Assembly: GCA_021811485.1 (NCBI GenBank)
Contig: JAJZOO010000002.1
Span: forward strand, 1 to 55,273
DNA length: 55,273 nucleotides
Source: an archaeon
GTDB lineage: Archaea > Thermoproteota > Nitrososphaeria > Nitrososphaerales > Gagatemarchaeaceae
Reading direction: 5' to 3'
The position numbers and the translations under genes were made by a program. Positions 33,376 to 41,458 of the stretch are shown one piece after another. The notes under the pieces were generated by a model. That model saw nothing but the letters and a program-made list of their open reading frames with translations. It searched no databases and was not told the DNA's origin. Positions within the stretch are counted from its first letter, which is position 1. The number at the start of each line of letters is the position of its first letter.

Positions 33376-34086
33376 TTATCCCAGGCTTCCAATCTCCCTA
33401 TATGACTCGGCTCCTTCCCTTACTACAAAGACGAGGATTACCGCGGTGGCGAGGTAGTCAGCCCACCACAGCCCGAGGAGGTACTCTGCAAGAAGGCCCG
33501 CGAGCAGAGCTAACGACATGAAGAAGCACGTCGCCGAGGCAACGGCGTCGATGGAGAGAGGGAGGCATCTTGTCTCCCGTCCGATTTTTCTTTTTTCCAG
33601 CCAAAGGTATGGCATGACCAGAACCGCCCCTGCAGCTATCGCCACCCCGAACAGCGAGCCTTCAGGTCTGAGCCCCGACGCGTAGGAGTAGACCGCGCCG
33701 ATGCTTACCGCAGGTACCAAAGCGAAGAGCAGGGCGGTGGCTGTCAGCGCTGTCCTTCTTCCTAGCCCAGCTGAGCCGGCCATGTCCCCTTTTAGGTGGC
33801 TGTACACGACGAACGCAGACAAGAGCTCTACCACGCTGTCCCCCCCAAAGGCGAGGAGCGCGAAGCTCCCTGAGACGACGCCCACCCCGATAGAGCCAGC
33901 GACTTCGGCCACCATCCAAAGCGAACTGAAGTATTCGATGGAGAGGGCCCGGCTGAGCCTCCCCCTCCTCCACTCCACGTGGCTCGCCGGGCAGCAGCAT
34001 CCGACGCAGTTTGTACACTGGTCCGGCGTGGAACAGCCCTGGCATGAATCCTCCGCGCAGCCACAGGAGCTGCAAGGTATGGCCAT
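33376..34086 (-). CDS. Cation-diffusion-facilitator-like membrane protein with Cys-rich head
   Basis: From the ATG at 34086 the protein has 236 residues. The first 35 hold about ten cysteines (CSSCGCAEDSCQGC, CTNCVGCCCP), a likely metal-binding head. Six hydrophobic helices follow. Helix 2 ends AFGGDSVVELLSAFVVY, and helix 5 carries SIDAVASATCFF with WWADYL after it, comparable with the paired acidic metal sites of CDF transporters. The usual HxxxD is not intact, so metal specificity and even family membership need caution. It is the first gene of the accessory stretch. Confidence 0.6.
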   Translation of the reverse strand: MAIPCSSCGCAEDSCQGCSTPDQCTNCVGCCCPASHVEWRRGRLSRALSIEYFSSLWMVAEVAGSIGVGVVSGSFALLAFGGDSVVELLSAFVVYSHLKGDMAGSAGLGRRTALTATALLFALVPAVSIGAVYSYASGLRPEGSLFGVAIAAGAVLVMPYLWLEKRKIGRETRCLPLSIDAVASATCFFMSLALLAGLLAEYLLGLWWADYLATAVILVFVVREGAESYREIGSLG

Positions 34087-34400
34087 CGCTGCCAAAAATG
34101 AACGCCTACCCGCAGACCGGGCGGCGCGCCTTATCAAGCTGGTTCACGATCGGGCTCATAAGGTCCAAGGTTGTTGAAACTAATCCGCTCTTGGGATTGA
34201 ATCGAGGTTGAGCGCATCCATGGCAAGACAAGCGGTGGGGCACGCCTGCCCCCTGCCGGGACTCGGGCACCCGTTTGGTTGCTTAAGCACGCATGGTTGG
34301 CGTTCTGTTGAGCACGGTACACCAGGCATCGAATGAAGTTCAGATGGCGCGAGACGCGCGGGACTCGAGGGCCTATACTCCGCAAGTTCTGGAGCTGCTG
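34087..34400. other. Gene-free stretch upstream of the Cys-rich transporter
   Basis: About 314 nt between the transporter start and the end of the truncated acetyltransferase. No gene-like frame, tRNA or clear promoter was recognised. The transporter frame can be extended to 34137, but the extra residues look unlike coding sequence. Confidence 0.3.
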
Positions 34401-35097
34401 TCAGGGGGACGATGCCAGCAGTTTCTCACCGCGGATTGTCGTCCGCTCAACATGGAAGCCGAGAGCTTGGTTAACCTTCACAATCGGCTCGTTCAGGGAG
34501 TCGTTATCGGTCGTGAGATACCGATAGCCCCGGGATTTTGCATATTCGATCGCCCTACGCTTGAGCTCCGTGGCAAGACCCTGCCCCCTGAATTCCCGCA
34601 ATGTACCGGTATAGCTGACGTGGAGGGTGTCACGTTTTCCGTTCACCGTTTCGAGGGATGTCGTCGCGACGTAGCGGTCCCCGACTCGCGCGACGTAGGT
34701 TGCCTCGGGAAGAAAGCCAGAGTGCCTGAAAGTGGCATCGAGGAACTGCTCGAATGTGTACCCGCTAGGCGTCCCCATGGAAGGGGCGTCCCTGCCGGAT
34801 TCGTTCCGAAGTCGATAGAGCCGGTCGCGGACCTCAGGTCGTTCCGGCCCTTCTTCGGCGAGCGAAGTTAGGAAGACCCCCTGGGGAAGCGACGACGCCA
34901 AGCCGTGTGCGGGGGAAGCCTCGACCAGGTCCAGGCGGGAAGCCCAGCTCCGGTGTCGCTCTACGAACCCAGATTTGTCGAAGAAGCGGACGCTTCTTCG
35001 GTCTTCGGCCCGCACCGAAGCCCAAAGCACCGTAGCTCTCCTCCCCAGCGCAGCAGCTTCTAGGGTCGCGAAGAGGAGTCGACCCAGGCCCCGACCC
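34401..35097 (-). pseudogene. 5'-truncated tandem GNAT acetyltransferase
   Basis: The frame contains the end of one GNAT domain (QGRGLGRLLFATLEAAAL, then RSVRFFDKSGFVERHRSW) and a complete second GNAT domain. The second domain has its acetyl-CoA loop EFRGQGLATELKRRAIEYA and TTDNDSLNEPIVKVNQALGF. The beginning of the first domain is missing: upstream of about 35100 the same frame is antisense noise, while a different frame encodes the start of an SRPBCC protein. It looks like the remains of a double-domain N-acetyltransferase cut by a deletion. The intact C-terminal domain could still be expressed, but no start is evident. Confidence 0.7.
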
Positions 35098-35317
35098 TGA
35101 CGATGTCCCAGACGACCCTCTCCCCTGGTACGAGCTCCGTCACCTTCTGCCTGGAGCGATGGAAGTCTCCGTATTGGTAGGTGAACACGCCGCCGACCTT
35201 GTCCGTGCTCCTTTCGATCTGTCCTTTCCACCACGCCCGGACGTTGTTGATTGCTGTGAAGGCGTCCTCGGGTGTGCTGTCTACAATGAAGGAAACGGCA
35301 TAGTCTTGGTTGCCCAT
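35060..35317 (-). pseudogene. 3'-truncated AHSA1/SRPBCC-domain protein
   Basis: The ATG at 35317 has a clear Shine-Dalgarno sequence (GAGGAG, 5-10 nt upstream). Translation gives the first half of an AHSA1-type START fold: YAVSFIVDSTPEDAFTAINN, VRAWWKGQIERSTDKVGG, FTYQYGDFHRS and VTELVPGERVVWDIV. The full domain is about 140-150 residues; similarity stops near residue 73 (about 35098), exactly where acetyltransferase sequence begins in another frame. The residual frame ends at 35060. The two genes were evidently joined by a deletion. Confidence 0.75.
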
Positions 35318-35363
35318 GGTTCTCCTCTAGCTGGGGTGCTGTCGCAGGCAGGGTCCGAGCGCT

Positions 35364-36575
35364 TCATCGTATATTCACCATGACGTCGGGGCAGCCTAGA
35401 AAGGCTCCAAGTTCCTCTGCCTCTTCGCGAGCTAGGGTTGAGACCTGCGCCAGAAGCCTTGAGAACGGTTTGATTTCCACTTCGAGGCGGCCCTTCCGTC
35501 TGACATGGGACCACACTCCTGCCGCCCGGCCGTCCACGAGTAGCACGGGCGAGACCCATCCCTGCGGCCTGTAGACCTGCCTGTGTTCAACTGGCCCGAC
35601 AATATTGCGGTGTGATTTATGTCCCAGCAGAAAGGAATCGAAGAAAGGCAATAGCTTTACCACTGTTCCGCTCAAATGCGCTTTCACCAGTTCCGGAAGG
35701 TCGCTCCGGAGCACCGCGGCGTTCCAACCTTCGACGTCCACCGGGACGATGCCATCCTCACCGAGGGACCAGATCCTTCTCGCGTCTCCGGCGGTCATCC
35801 CGGTCCAGATGGCGAAGTCCGAAACGGTAGAAGGCCCGAAGGCCATGAGGTATCTCCTCAGCAACTCCCTCTCCGCCTTGGCCTGTGAGACGTCTTTCCA
35901 GTGCGGGACCCACCTGTCCGCACGTACGAAGGTCGATTCGTTACCTTCACTCGGACCAGAACAATAGACCCCTCTGGATCCGGCGAGATGCAGGAGGTAG
36001 TTAGCCGGGAGGGCGAGCTCGCCGAAGTCCACCCATGGAACCTTCTTTCTGTTCCCCCACCCCACGCCGCCGGCTTTGTACCTGACGTTGCAGCGCATCG
36101 ACTTCGACACCTTAACGGCAAGGGCAGCTTGAGTGGTAGGGTCGTCCAGGGCGTTCAGGACTGCCCCTACGAGGCGCTCGAGCTTCTCTTTCGGAACTCC
36201 TCTCCCCAGGACCCAACGCATCTCACGCTCGGCTCGCAGGGCGCTCCCCCGTACAAAGGTCGCCAGTTCGTCCGAAGGGAGAATGAACATGGTCCTTCTC
36301 ATGCACCAAGCTTTCGCCAAGCTACGTTTGCTCCAAAGGGCGGCCTCCAAGTCGGGAAGCTTCACGCCTCGGACGCGGGCCCAAATCGACAGTTGGCCAG
36401 CCAGAAGCAGCTGCGCCTGCGCTCCGCAGATCTCTCCCGGAAGGGAAGTCAGCGAGCTCGGAGGTGCCCTCCGGGTGAGATGTTGCCTGGCGAGTCTGAA
36501 AGCCTCGACCTGCTTCCAGGTAACCCGCTGGACGCCATCGCCATTTGAGGAGCGCCTAACAGCGTCCCGGCTCAA
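35364..36575 (-). CDS. Winged-helix DNA-binding protein of the AlkZ-like (HTH_42) family
   Basis: The protein of about 403 residues has the features of the winged helix DNA-binding domain family that includes AlkZ/YcaQ DNA glycosylases. These are VEAFRLARQHLTRR near the start, GAQAQLLLAGQLSIWAR, LAKAWCMRRTMFILPSDEL, the wH segment FGPSTVSDFAIWTGMTAGDAR, and LLPFFDSFLLGHKSHRNIVG with QGWVSPVLLVDGRAAGVWSH. AlkZ unhooks interstrand crosslinks using a QxQ-type motif; here GAQAQ occupies the equivalent position. The TTG at 36575 is the most upstream start that fits; the true start may be nearer VTWKQVEAF. It lies in the accessory stretch. Confidence 0.75.
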   Translation of the reverse strand: MSRDAVRRSSNGDGVQRVTWKQVEAFRLARQHLTRRAPPSSLTSLPGEICGAQAQLLLAGQLSIWARVRGVKLPDLEAALWSKRSLAKAWCMRRTMFILPSDELATFVRGSALRAEREMRWVLGRGVPKEKLERLVGAVLNALDDPTTQAALAVKVSKSMRCNVRYKAGGVGWGNRKKVPWVDFGELALPANYLLHLAGSRGVYCSGPSEGNESTFVRADRWVPHWKDVSQAKAERELLRRYLMAFGPSTVSDFAIWTGMTAGDARRIWSLGEDGIVPVDVEGWNAAVLRSDLPELVKAHLSGTVVKLLPFFDSFLLGHKSHRNIVGPVEHRQVYRPQGWVSPVLLVDGRAAGVWSHVRRKGRLEVEIKPFSRLLAQVSTLAREEAEELGAFLGCPDVMVNIR

Positions 36576-36890
36576 CTGATTCCCTTCGTATCTTATCGTC
36601 AAAAAACTTCCCTGAGTCGGGTGAACGGACCCGGCGCTGCCGACCATGCCGGGACTGGCGCCTCCCCCTGGAGTCTAATTCCTCCCACCCGGCTCCAAGA
36701 GCACGCTGGCTGCCCACACACTTCCGCCAGCCGTTGCCATGTGAACGCAATTGATTAACGCATAGCTTTCGGCCACGAAGCGCGGCTTGGGCCCGGAAAA
36801 GCATGCCCAGGCCTCAGGTCTCTCTAGCAGGAGCCAGGCGACCGCACAGCAGTCAGTCTTTTCTAGTCCGTCCAAGAGTTCACTGAGTTC
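36576..36890. other. Gene-free stretch between AlkZ-like and methyltransferase genes
   Basis: About 315 nt without a convincing gene. It must hold the promoters of the two divergent flanking genes. AT-rich segments near 36590-36605 (minus-strand GATAAGATAC) and 36745-36765 are candidates, but neither has the 27-30 nt spacing expected of a leaderless start. Confidence 0.3.
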
Positions 36891-37466
36891 ATGGAAAGGG
36901 ACGAGTTCGCACGCATCCTCATGTCTGAGGAAAGAAGGAAGCGGCAGGACCCGCTGAAGCTCATGGAGGCCGCGGGAATCAGACCCGGAATGACCGTTGC
37001 CGACCTGGGGTGTGGGCCGGGCTTCTTCACCCTCCCCTTGGCGTCCCGTGTCGGCAGCAGAGGTCTGGTATACGCAGTCGACGCAGACCCAGTTATGCTG
37101 AAACACCTGCGCAACAACATCGAGGAATCGAAAGCGGATTTGGGAAGAATCAAGATCTTGGAGGCGGACGTCTCAGAGACTGGAATTCCCGCCAGGTCTG
37201 TGGACGCAGTGCTGTTCGCCAATGTCTTGCACGACATCGACGACAAGAAGGCGTTTCTTGGCGAGGTGACCCGGATCTGCAAAGCGCGAGCTATGGTCAT
37301 CGACGTAGACTGGAAGAAGATCAAGCAAGAGATAGGCCCGCCTTTCGGAATGCGCCTTGCGGAGGCCGAAACGAAGAAAATAATGTCGGAAGCGGGTCTT
37401 GAGGTTACGAAGGCCTTGGACGCCGGCCCGCATCATTATGGCCTGGTTTCCGTCTTCGCTGTATAG
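36891..37466 (+). CDS. Class I SAM-dependent methyltransferase
   Basis: The 191-residue protein has the Rossmann methyltransferase core. Motif I is TVADLGCGPGFFTLPLA, the acidic end of strand 2 is VYAVDADPVMLKHL, motif II is IKILEADVSETGIPARSVDAV, followed by LFANVLHDIDDKKAFLGEV and the post-strand segment AMVIDVDW. It resembles the UbiE/Methyltransf_25 group acting on small molecules. The accepting substrate is unknown. The start ATG begins MERDEFARILMSEERR. It is the last gene of the accessory stretch before tRNA-Glu. Confidence 0.85.
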   Translation: MERDEFARILMSEERRKRQDPLKLMEAAGIRPGMTVADLGCGPGFFTLPLASRVGSRGLVYAVDADPVMLKHLRNNIEESKADLGRIKILEADVSETGIPARSVDAVLFANVLHDIDDKKAFLGEVTRICKARAMVIDVDWKKIKQEIGPPFGMRLAEAETKKIMSEAGLEVTKALDAGPHHYGLVSVFAV

Positions 37467-37601
37467 ACTGGCGGTCAGGGGTCTGTGAAGTCCCGGCGAC
37501 CGCAGACTTCCACGTTCGTAGTCGGAAATCCGGGGGCCAATGGAAATAGCTTTCGACGGAAAACCTGAATCAGCCTCATTTTACTAATCTGAGCTTAGAA
37601 T

Positions 37602-37711
37602 TGCCCCGGCCGGGATTCGAACCCGGGTCGCCGACTCGAAAGGCCGGCATACTCTCGACACTTTGGGTTTGACCGGGCTTTACGCCCTTGCGGACTCTAT
37701 ACTACCGGGGC
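37602..37711 (-). tRNA. tRNA-Glu (TTC) with about 35 extra nt in the D arm
   Basis: On the minus strand the acceptor GCCCCGG pairs with CCGGGGC, with A73 encoded at 37602. The T arm is CCGGG-TTCGAAT-CCCGG. The anticodon arm is CCGGC-CT-TTC-GA-GTCGG, so Glu (UUC). The gene spans 110 nt against an expected 75. The D stem GTAT/GTAT and a D loop of the form AG-CCCGGTC-AA can be recovered only by removing about 19 nt (AGTCCGCAAGGGCGTAAAG or a register shift) and about 16 nt (AACCCAAAGTGTCGAG or a shift) on either side of CCCGGTC. These are best read as two non-canonical introns. Confidence 0.88.
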
Positions 37712-37747
37712 TGGCCGAGGCCAGGCGGGTCTGCAATTAGAGCTTTC

Positions 37748-38458
37748 TCATGCCGCCGGCTCAAAGAAGCACCACTCTCCAGCCTCCTCGGCGAGTTCTG
37801 TAGCGCACTTCGTCGCGAGGGAGGGGGTGAAGCTCGTGAACACGCCGTCCTTTGGGACGTAGCAGTTCCTGGGCCTTCTCCCCCCTACTTCCCTGAGCGT
37901 CGACCCCGCCTCTGTCCCGGACATGATCGACTGGAAATACATCCTCCGCCCTAGGATCAGGGGAGACGATCCGTCAGTGGGGAAGTCCGCCACCACCGGC
38001 CCGGCAACATCGGCTGAGCCCATTAGCATGGCCGCTGTCAGGCGCTCGTCCGGGGTCAGACCACAGTCGCCGGACGCTCTGAGCCGCTCCCAGTTCGAAG
38101 CCGCTTCCAGCCGCGGTCGTAGCTTGACAGATGGGACGCCCTCGGCGAGGAATTCCGCGAAGTACATCTGGGCGAGCGACTCGGCTGAGACTCTCTCCCG
38201 GGAGAAAGCGAGGAGGTCTGGGACGAGCGGGACCACCAGATCCACGGGGTCCTTCGAGCACCAGCAATACCCCGCCTGCTCGATGTGCACCCTGAAATCC
38301 CTCGACGTCGCTGTTAAAGCCCCTACCCGCTCACTCACCGCAAAGCCTCTCTTCCCTATCTCGGCAGCCAGAAATCTAAGCTGGGAGGCGTTGAGCTTGG
38401 GGAGGGGCAAGACGTGCCTGTTTCCGACCAGCAGCCGATGCACCTTGAAAGGAGTCAA
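37748..38458 (-). CDS. Hypothetical protein divergent from GGPP synthase
   Basis: The 236-residue protein is not recognised. It begins MTPFKVHRLLVGNRHVLPLP, then KLNASQLRFLAAEIGKRGFA. The middle has VHIEQAGYCWCSKDPVDLVV, and the C terminus holds CYVPKDGVFTSFTPSLATKC. It is soluble, with six cysteines and no membrane helix. The TTG at 38458 is 29.5 nt from the palindromic TATA box it shares with the GGPP synthase gene, so it is very likely expressed. Composition matches neighbouring genes. Confidence 0.65.
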   Translation of the reverse strand: MTPFKVHRLLVGNRHVLPLPKLNASQLRFLAAEIGKRGFAVSERVGALTATSRDFRVHIEQAGYCWCSKDPVDLVVPLVPDLLAFSRERVSAESLAQMYFAEFLAEGVPSVKLRPRLEAASNWERLRASGDCGLTPDERLTAAMLMGSADVAGPVVADFPTDGSSPLILGRRMYFQSIMSGTEAGSTLREVGGRRPRNCYVPKDGVFTSFTPSLATKCATELAEEAGEWCFFEPAA

Positions 38459-38483
38459 CGCCCTGAGCGATTAGGAGAACTCA

Positions 38484-38491
38484 TTATATAA
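38484..38491. promoter_or_regulatory. Palindromic TATA box for divergent leaderless genes
   Basis: TTATATAA is a perfect palindrome centred at 38487.5. The minus-strand TTG (38458) and the plus-strand ATG (38517) are both exactly 29.5 nt from its centre, so one box can serve both genes. GATTAGG (38469-38475) and CCTAATC (38496-38502) flank it as an inverted repeat. Confidence 0.75.
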
Positions 38492-38516
38492 CGAGCCTAA
38501 TCCATTCATCACTATC

Positions 38517-39383
38517 ATGGGGGGAGGGAGGGAGGATAGGGCTTTGTCGCTCGAGTCGCTTGAAGAGCGCATGAAGTCGTACGCCGTACGCGTCGACTCT
38601 GCGCTGGCCCGCGAGCTCAAGCTCTACGCCCATTCTAGGTTCCACGACCCGCTGGCGTATGCCACGGAGGGAGGGAAGCGCGTCAGGCCCGTGATGCTGA
38701 TGCTGTCGGCGGAAGCTCTCGGGTGCAAGGACGACAGGGTCCTCGGCGCGGCTGTCGCGGTTGAACTCCTCCATACCGAATCGATCATACATGACGATGT
38801 CATCGACGAAGAGAAGGCGAGAAGGGCGAAGGTCCCCTTCCATCTGAAGTATGGCTACAGCGCTTCACTACTCAGCGCCGACTTCGTCTTCGCCATGATA
38901 CTCGCCATCGCGGCTAGATATGACGACAAGAGGATCGCCGAGGAGGTCAGTAGCGCGGCGCTTCAGATGTCCGAAGGAGAGTATTCAGAGCTCACCATCG
39001 ACCCCCAGATCTACAAGCTCACCTGGGATGAATACATCAGGATAGTCACCGAGAAGACAGCGTCGTTGTTCGAGACGTCTGCTAAGCTGGGGGCCCTGAT
39101 CGCCGGGGGCGACGAGAAGGAGGTCCAGGCGCTGGCCGACTATGGCAGATGTATTGGGATCGCGTACCAGCTCAAGGACGACCTGCTGGACTGGAGGTCC
39201 AGGGACAAGGTGTCGCTCGGCCTTCTGAAGACCCATAGCGAGAGCGAGGTAGTTGGGAAGATGGCGGCCCAGGCGCAATCCTACGCAGAGGAGGCTAAGC
39301 GAATGCTCATACACATCCCACGGAACGAAGCCACGGTCCTGCTGGAAGACATTTCGGACTTCTCAATCTTGCGTCAGCGCTGA
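38517..39383 (+). CDS. Geranylgeranyl (polyprenyl) diphosphate synthase
   Basis: The 288-residue prenyltransferase condenses isopentenyl diphosphate with allylic diphosphates to make the C20 precursor of archaeal membrane lipids. Motifs in order: GGKRVRPVM (IPP binding), IHDDVIDEE (first Asp-rich motif, D93-D94-x2-D97), the KTASLFETSAKLGALIAG stretch and YQLKDDLLDW (second Asp-rich motif). The region before the first Asp-rich motif, which sets chain length, has no bulky pair obvious enough to name the product with certainty; C15-C25 is possible. It is leaderless and divergent from a hypothetical gene. Confidence 0.92.
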   Translation: MGGGREDRALSLESLEERMKSYAVRVDSALARELKLYAHSRFHDPLAYATEGGKRVRPVMLMLSAEALGCKDDRVLGAAVAVELLHTESIIHDDVIDEEKARRAKVPFHLKYGYSASLLSADFVFAMILAIAARYDDKRIAEEVSSAALQMSEGEYSELTIDPQIYKLTWDEYIRIVTEKTASLFETSAKLGALIAGGDEKEVQALADYGRCIGIAYQLKDDLLDWRSRDKVSLGLLKTHSESEVVGKMAAQAQSYAEEAKRMLIHIPRNEATVLLEDISDFSILRQR

Positions 39384-39394
39384 GCCCAAGCGGA

Positions 39395-41449
39395 CTAGGT
39401 CCCGCGCTCCGCGACCGCCTTCGCGCTCCTGGTTCCCGTGGTGTAGAACCTTGGCCCCTTGAAAGGAGTGAACTGCCTGCCCCCTCCGTGGAGATACTTG
39501 GAGAAGTGCTCCACGAAGATGAGCCTTGCCCCCTGGATGCCTGGTTCGAGGATGCTCAGGATCACGTTGAAGACGTGCACCGTGACAAGGAGGACCACCC
39601 CAAGTATCACGTAGGCGACCCCTCCGTATAATATACCGGGAGACCCGGTGGAAGTAGGACCAACGACCACGCTGTCGATGAGGTACGCCAGCACGAAGGT
39701 CGCGAGGAGGATGCCAAGGAGCCTGGTGTACGAGATTATGTTGCTGACTATGGACGGGAGCTCGATGAGAGCCTGGCCACCCTCTCCGTATATCACCAGT
39801 CCGATCCCGACTACGATGAGGATGATCAGTGGGTTTGAGAGCGGGTTCAACAGGCTGGATAGGCTCTCGTGATGCAGGAGTGCCAGCCCCGTAAGGGCGA
39901 TGCCCAGGGCTCCGCAGAGCCAGCCAAACTTCCCAATCGCGTGCTTCACGCTGCGCATCCAGTAGGCGTTGACCATGCCCAGCACTAGGCCGAAGGAGAC
40001 CATGAAGAGCCCTATGTACCCTGAGTAGAGCAGGAGCGTCTTGAGCCCCAACGTCGATATCGGGTCCAGGAAGGTCCCGTTGGCCGGGAGGCCTGCATGG
40101 AGGTTAGAGTTGAGGTACGAGAACAGATACTGGTTCGCGTGGAATCCGAAGTACGAGTTCAGGATCACCCCCATGACCACCCCCACCATGGAACCCAGAA
40201 TCATCGCCTTCGCGAGCTTCCTGTACTGGACAGGCTGCAGGATTCTCCCCCCGAAGGATCGCAGGGCCTTCGGCATCACGCTCTTCCTCTCAGGGTGGTT
40301 GACTCTGCGTATGATCCATATCGATATCAGCAGGACGATCAAGGAGTAGCCGACGTCCCCGATCATCAGCCCGAAGAAGAGCGGGAAGGCAACGGCGAAG
40401 ATCATGCTCGGGTCCACCTCGTTGGATAGCGGAACCGAATAGAAGCGGATGAACGACTCGAAGAATCGGAGCCTCCTGGGGGTCTCCAACAGAGTCGGGG
40501 GGCCGCCGTGAGGATCCTGAGAATCTGCGTCTATCTTGAATACCTTGGCGGAGCTGGAGGACTCCGCTATGGCTTGGCTGACGCTCCCCAGCCACTTTGA
40601 CGGGACCCATCCCTCGACCGCGAAGCTGGTGTCGGTGAACCCGAAGCTGCCTGACACCTCCATCTTCCTCGCCTCGATGGAGAGCTGCTCCTCGACCTGG
40701 GCTATGGCTTTGTAGTGCTCCTGTGAGATTGCAGCGAGCCGGGCGTTGGCGCCGTCGAGTCCAGTCTGCATCGAGCGGGACTCGGCCTCAAGGCCCGCGA
40801 GGATCTCCTCTGCAGTCCCCTTAAGCGGCGGTATCCGCCGTAGCTTGAGATCGAGCTTCTGAATCGCCGACCCGAACTTCTCGAGGCCTTCCCTAGGGAC
40901 AGTCACTATCAGCGTGACTGGGTCATCCCCAGAGGAGTGCGTGACCACGGCCCCGCTGGGCCCGAGACCCTCTCTCAGTTCGGCGTCAACGCCGGCGGGA
41001 ACGATCCCAAGGAAGGAGACGGCGCTTTCGAGGTCGAATATGTTCAGGTCGTGGCTCACGAATCGGAGGCTGCGGACGAGGTCTGTCATCTCCCTCTGCT
41101 CTTCGAGACGAGAGCTCAGCTTTTCGACCGTCTCTCTGAGCTGGGAGACCTCCTGGTCGATGTTGATCGACTTCGAAGCCTCGAGCACCTCCTCCAGCGA
41201 CGAAAATCCTCTCTTTTCCCTGATTGGGACGGGCGGGAGAGCCGCCTTCAGGGACCTGATCCTAAGGAGCTGCTCGGTGGCCTCTTTCGTTCCGTCGACA
41301 AGCGGCTCGGCCCTGAGTAGGCCGGCGGCCGAAGCCGAGAGTGGCTCTATCTGGACCGCGCCGAGGTCGTAGAGGGCGGAGACCACCTTCGCGCGGTCCT
41401 CCTTGAGCCCAACCACCCCCACCTTCTGCATCGCAGCGGGCTTGAGCAA
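39395..41449 (-). CDS. atpI: A-type ATP synthase subunit I (a subunit, stator)
   Basis: The 684-residue subunit forms the ion half-channels against the K ring. The N-terminal about 330 residues are cytoplasmic with coiled-coil stretches (VSQLRETVEKLSSRLEEQRE). The C-terminal half has about eight membrane helices, beginning FAVAFPLFFGLMIGDVGYSL and including VSNIISYTRLLGILLATFVL, which carries the essential arginine region, and ILEPGIQGARLIFVEHFSKY near the end. The TTG start (MLKPAAMQKV) fits the family; an ATG lies at 41431. It is the last gene of the operon. Confidence 0.95.
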   Translation of the reverse strand: MLKPAAMQKVGVVGLKEDRAKVVSALYDLGAVQIEPLSASAAGLLRAEPLVDGTKEATEQLLRIRSLKAALPPVPIREKRGFSSLEEVLEASKSINIDQEVSQLRETVEKLSSRLEEQREMTDLVRSLRFVSHDLNIFDLESAVSFLGIVPAGVDAELREGLGPSGAVVTHSSGDDPVTLIVTVPREGLEKFGSAIQKLDLKLRRIPPLKGTAEEILAGLEAESRSMQTGLDGANARLAAISQEHYKAIAQVEEQLSIEARKMEVSGSFGFTDTSFAVEGWVPSKWLGSVSQAIAESSSSAKVFKIDADSQDPHGGPPTLLETPRRLRFFESFIRFYSVPLSNEVDPSMIFAVAFPLFFGLMIGDVGYSLIVLLISIWIIRRVNHPERKSVMPKALRSFGGRILQPVQYRKLAKAMILGSMVGVVMGVILNSYFGFHANQYLFSYLNSNLHAGLPANGTFLDPISTLGLKTLLLYSGYIGLFMVSFGLVLGMVNAYWMRSVKHAIGKFGWLCGALGIALTGLALLHHESLSSLLNPLSNPLIILIVVGIGLVIYGEGGQALIELPSIVSNIISYTRLLGILLATFVLAYLIDSVVVGPTSTGSPGILYGGVAYVILGVVLLVTVHVFNVILSILEPGIQGARLIFVEHFSKYLHGGGRQFTPFKGPRFYTTGTRSAKAVAERGT

Positions 41450-41458
41450 CCGCTTCTC

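Noticed and set aside
33021-33392. Minus-strand 123-codon frame upstream of the helicase
   Set aside because: Composition is arbitrary (many Pro, Arg and Gly), with no domain, no promoter spacing and no operon context.
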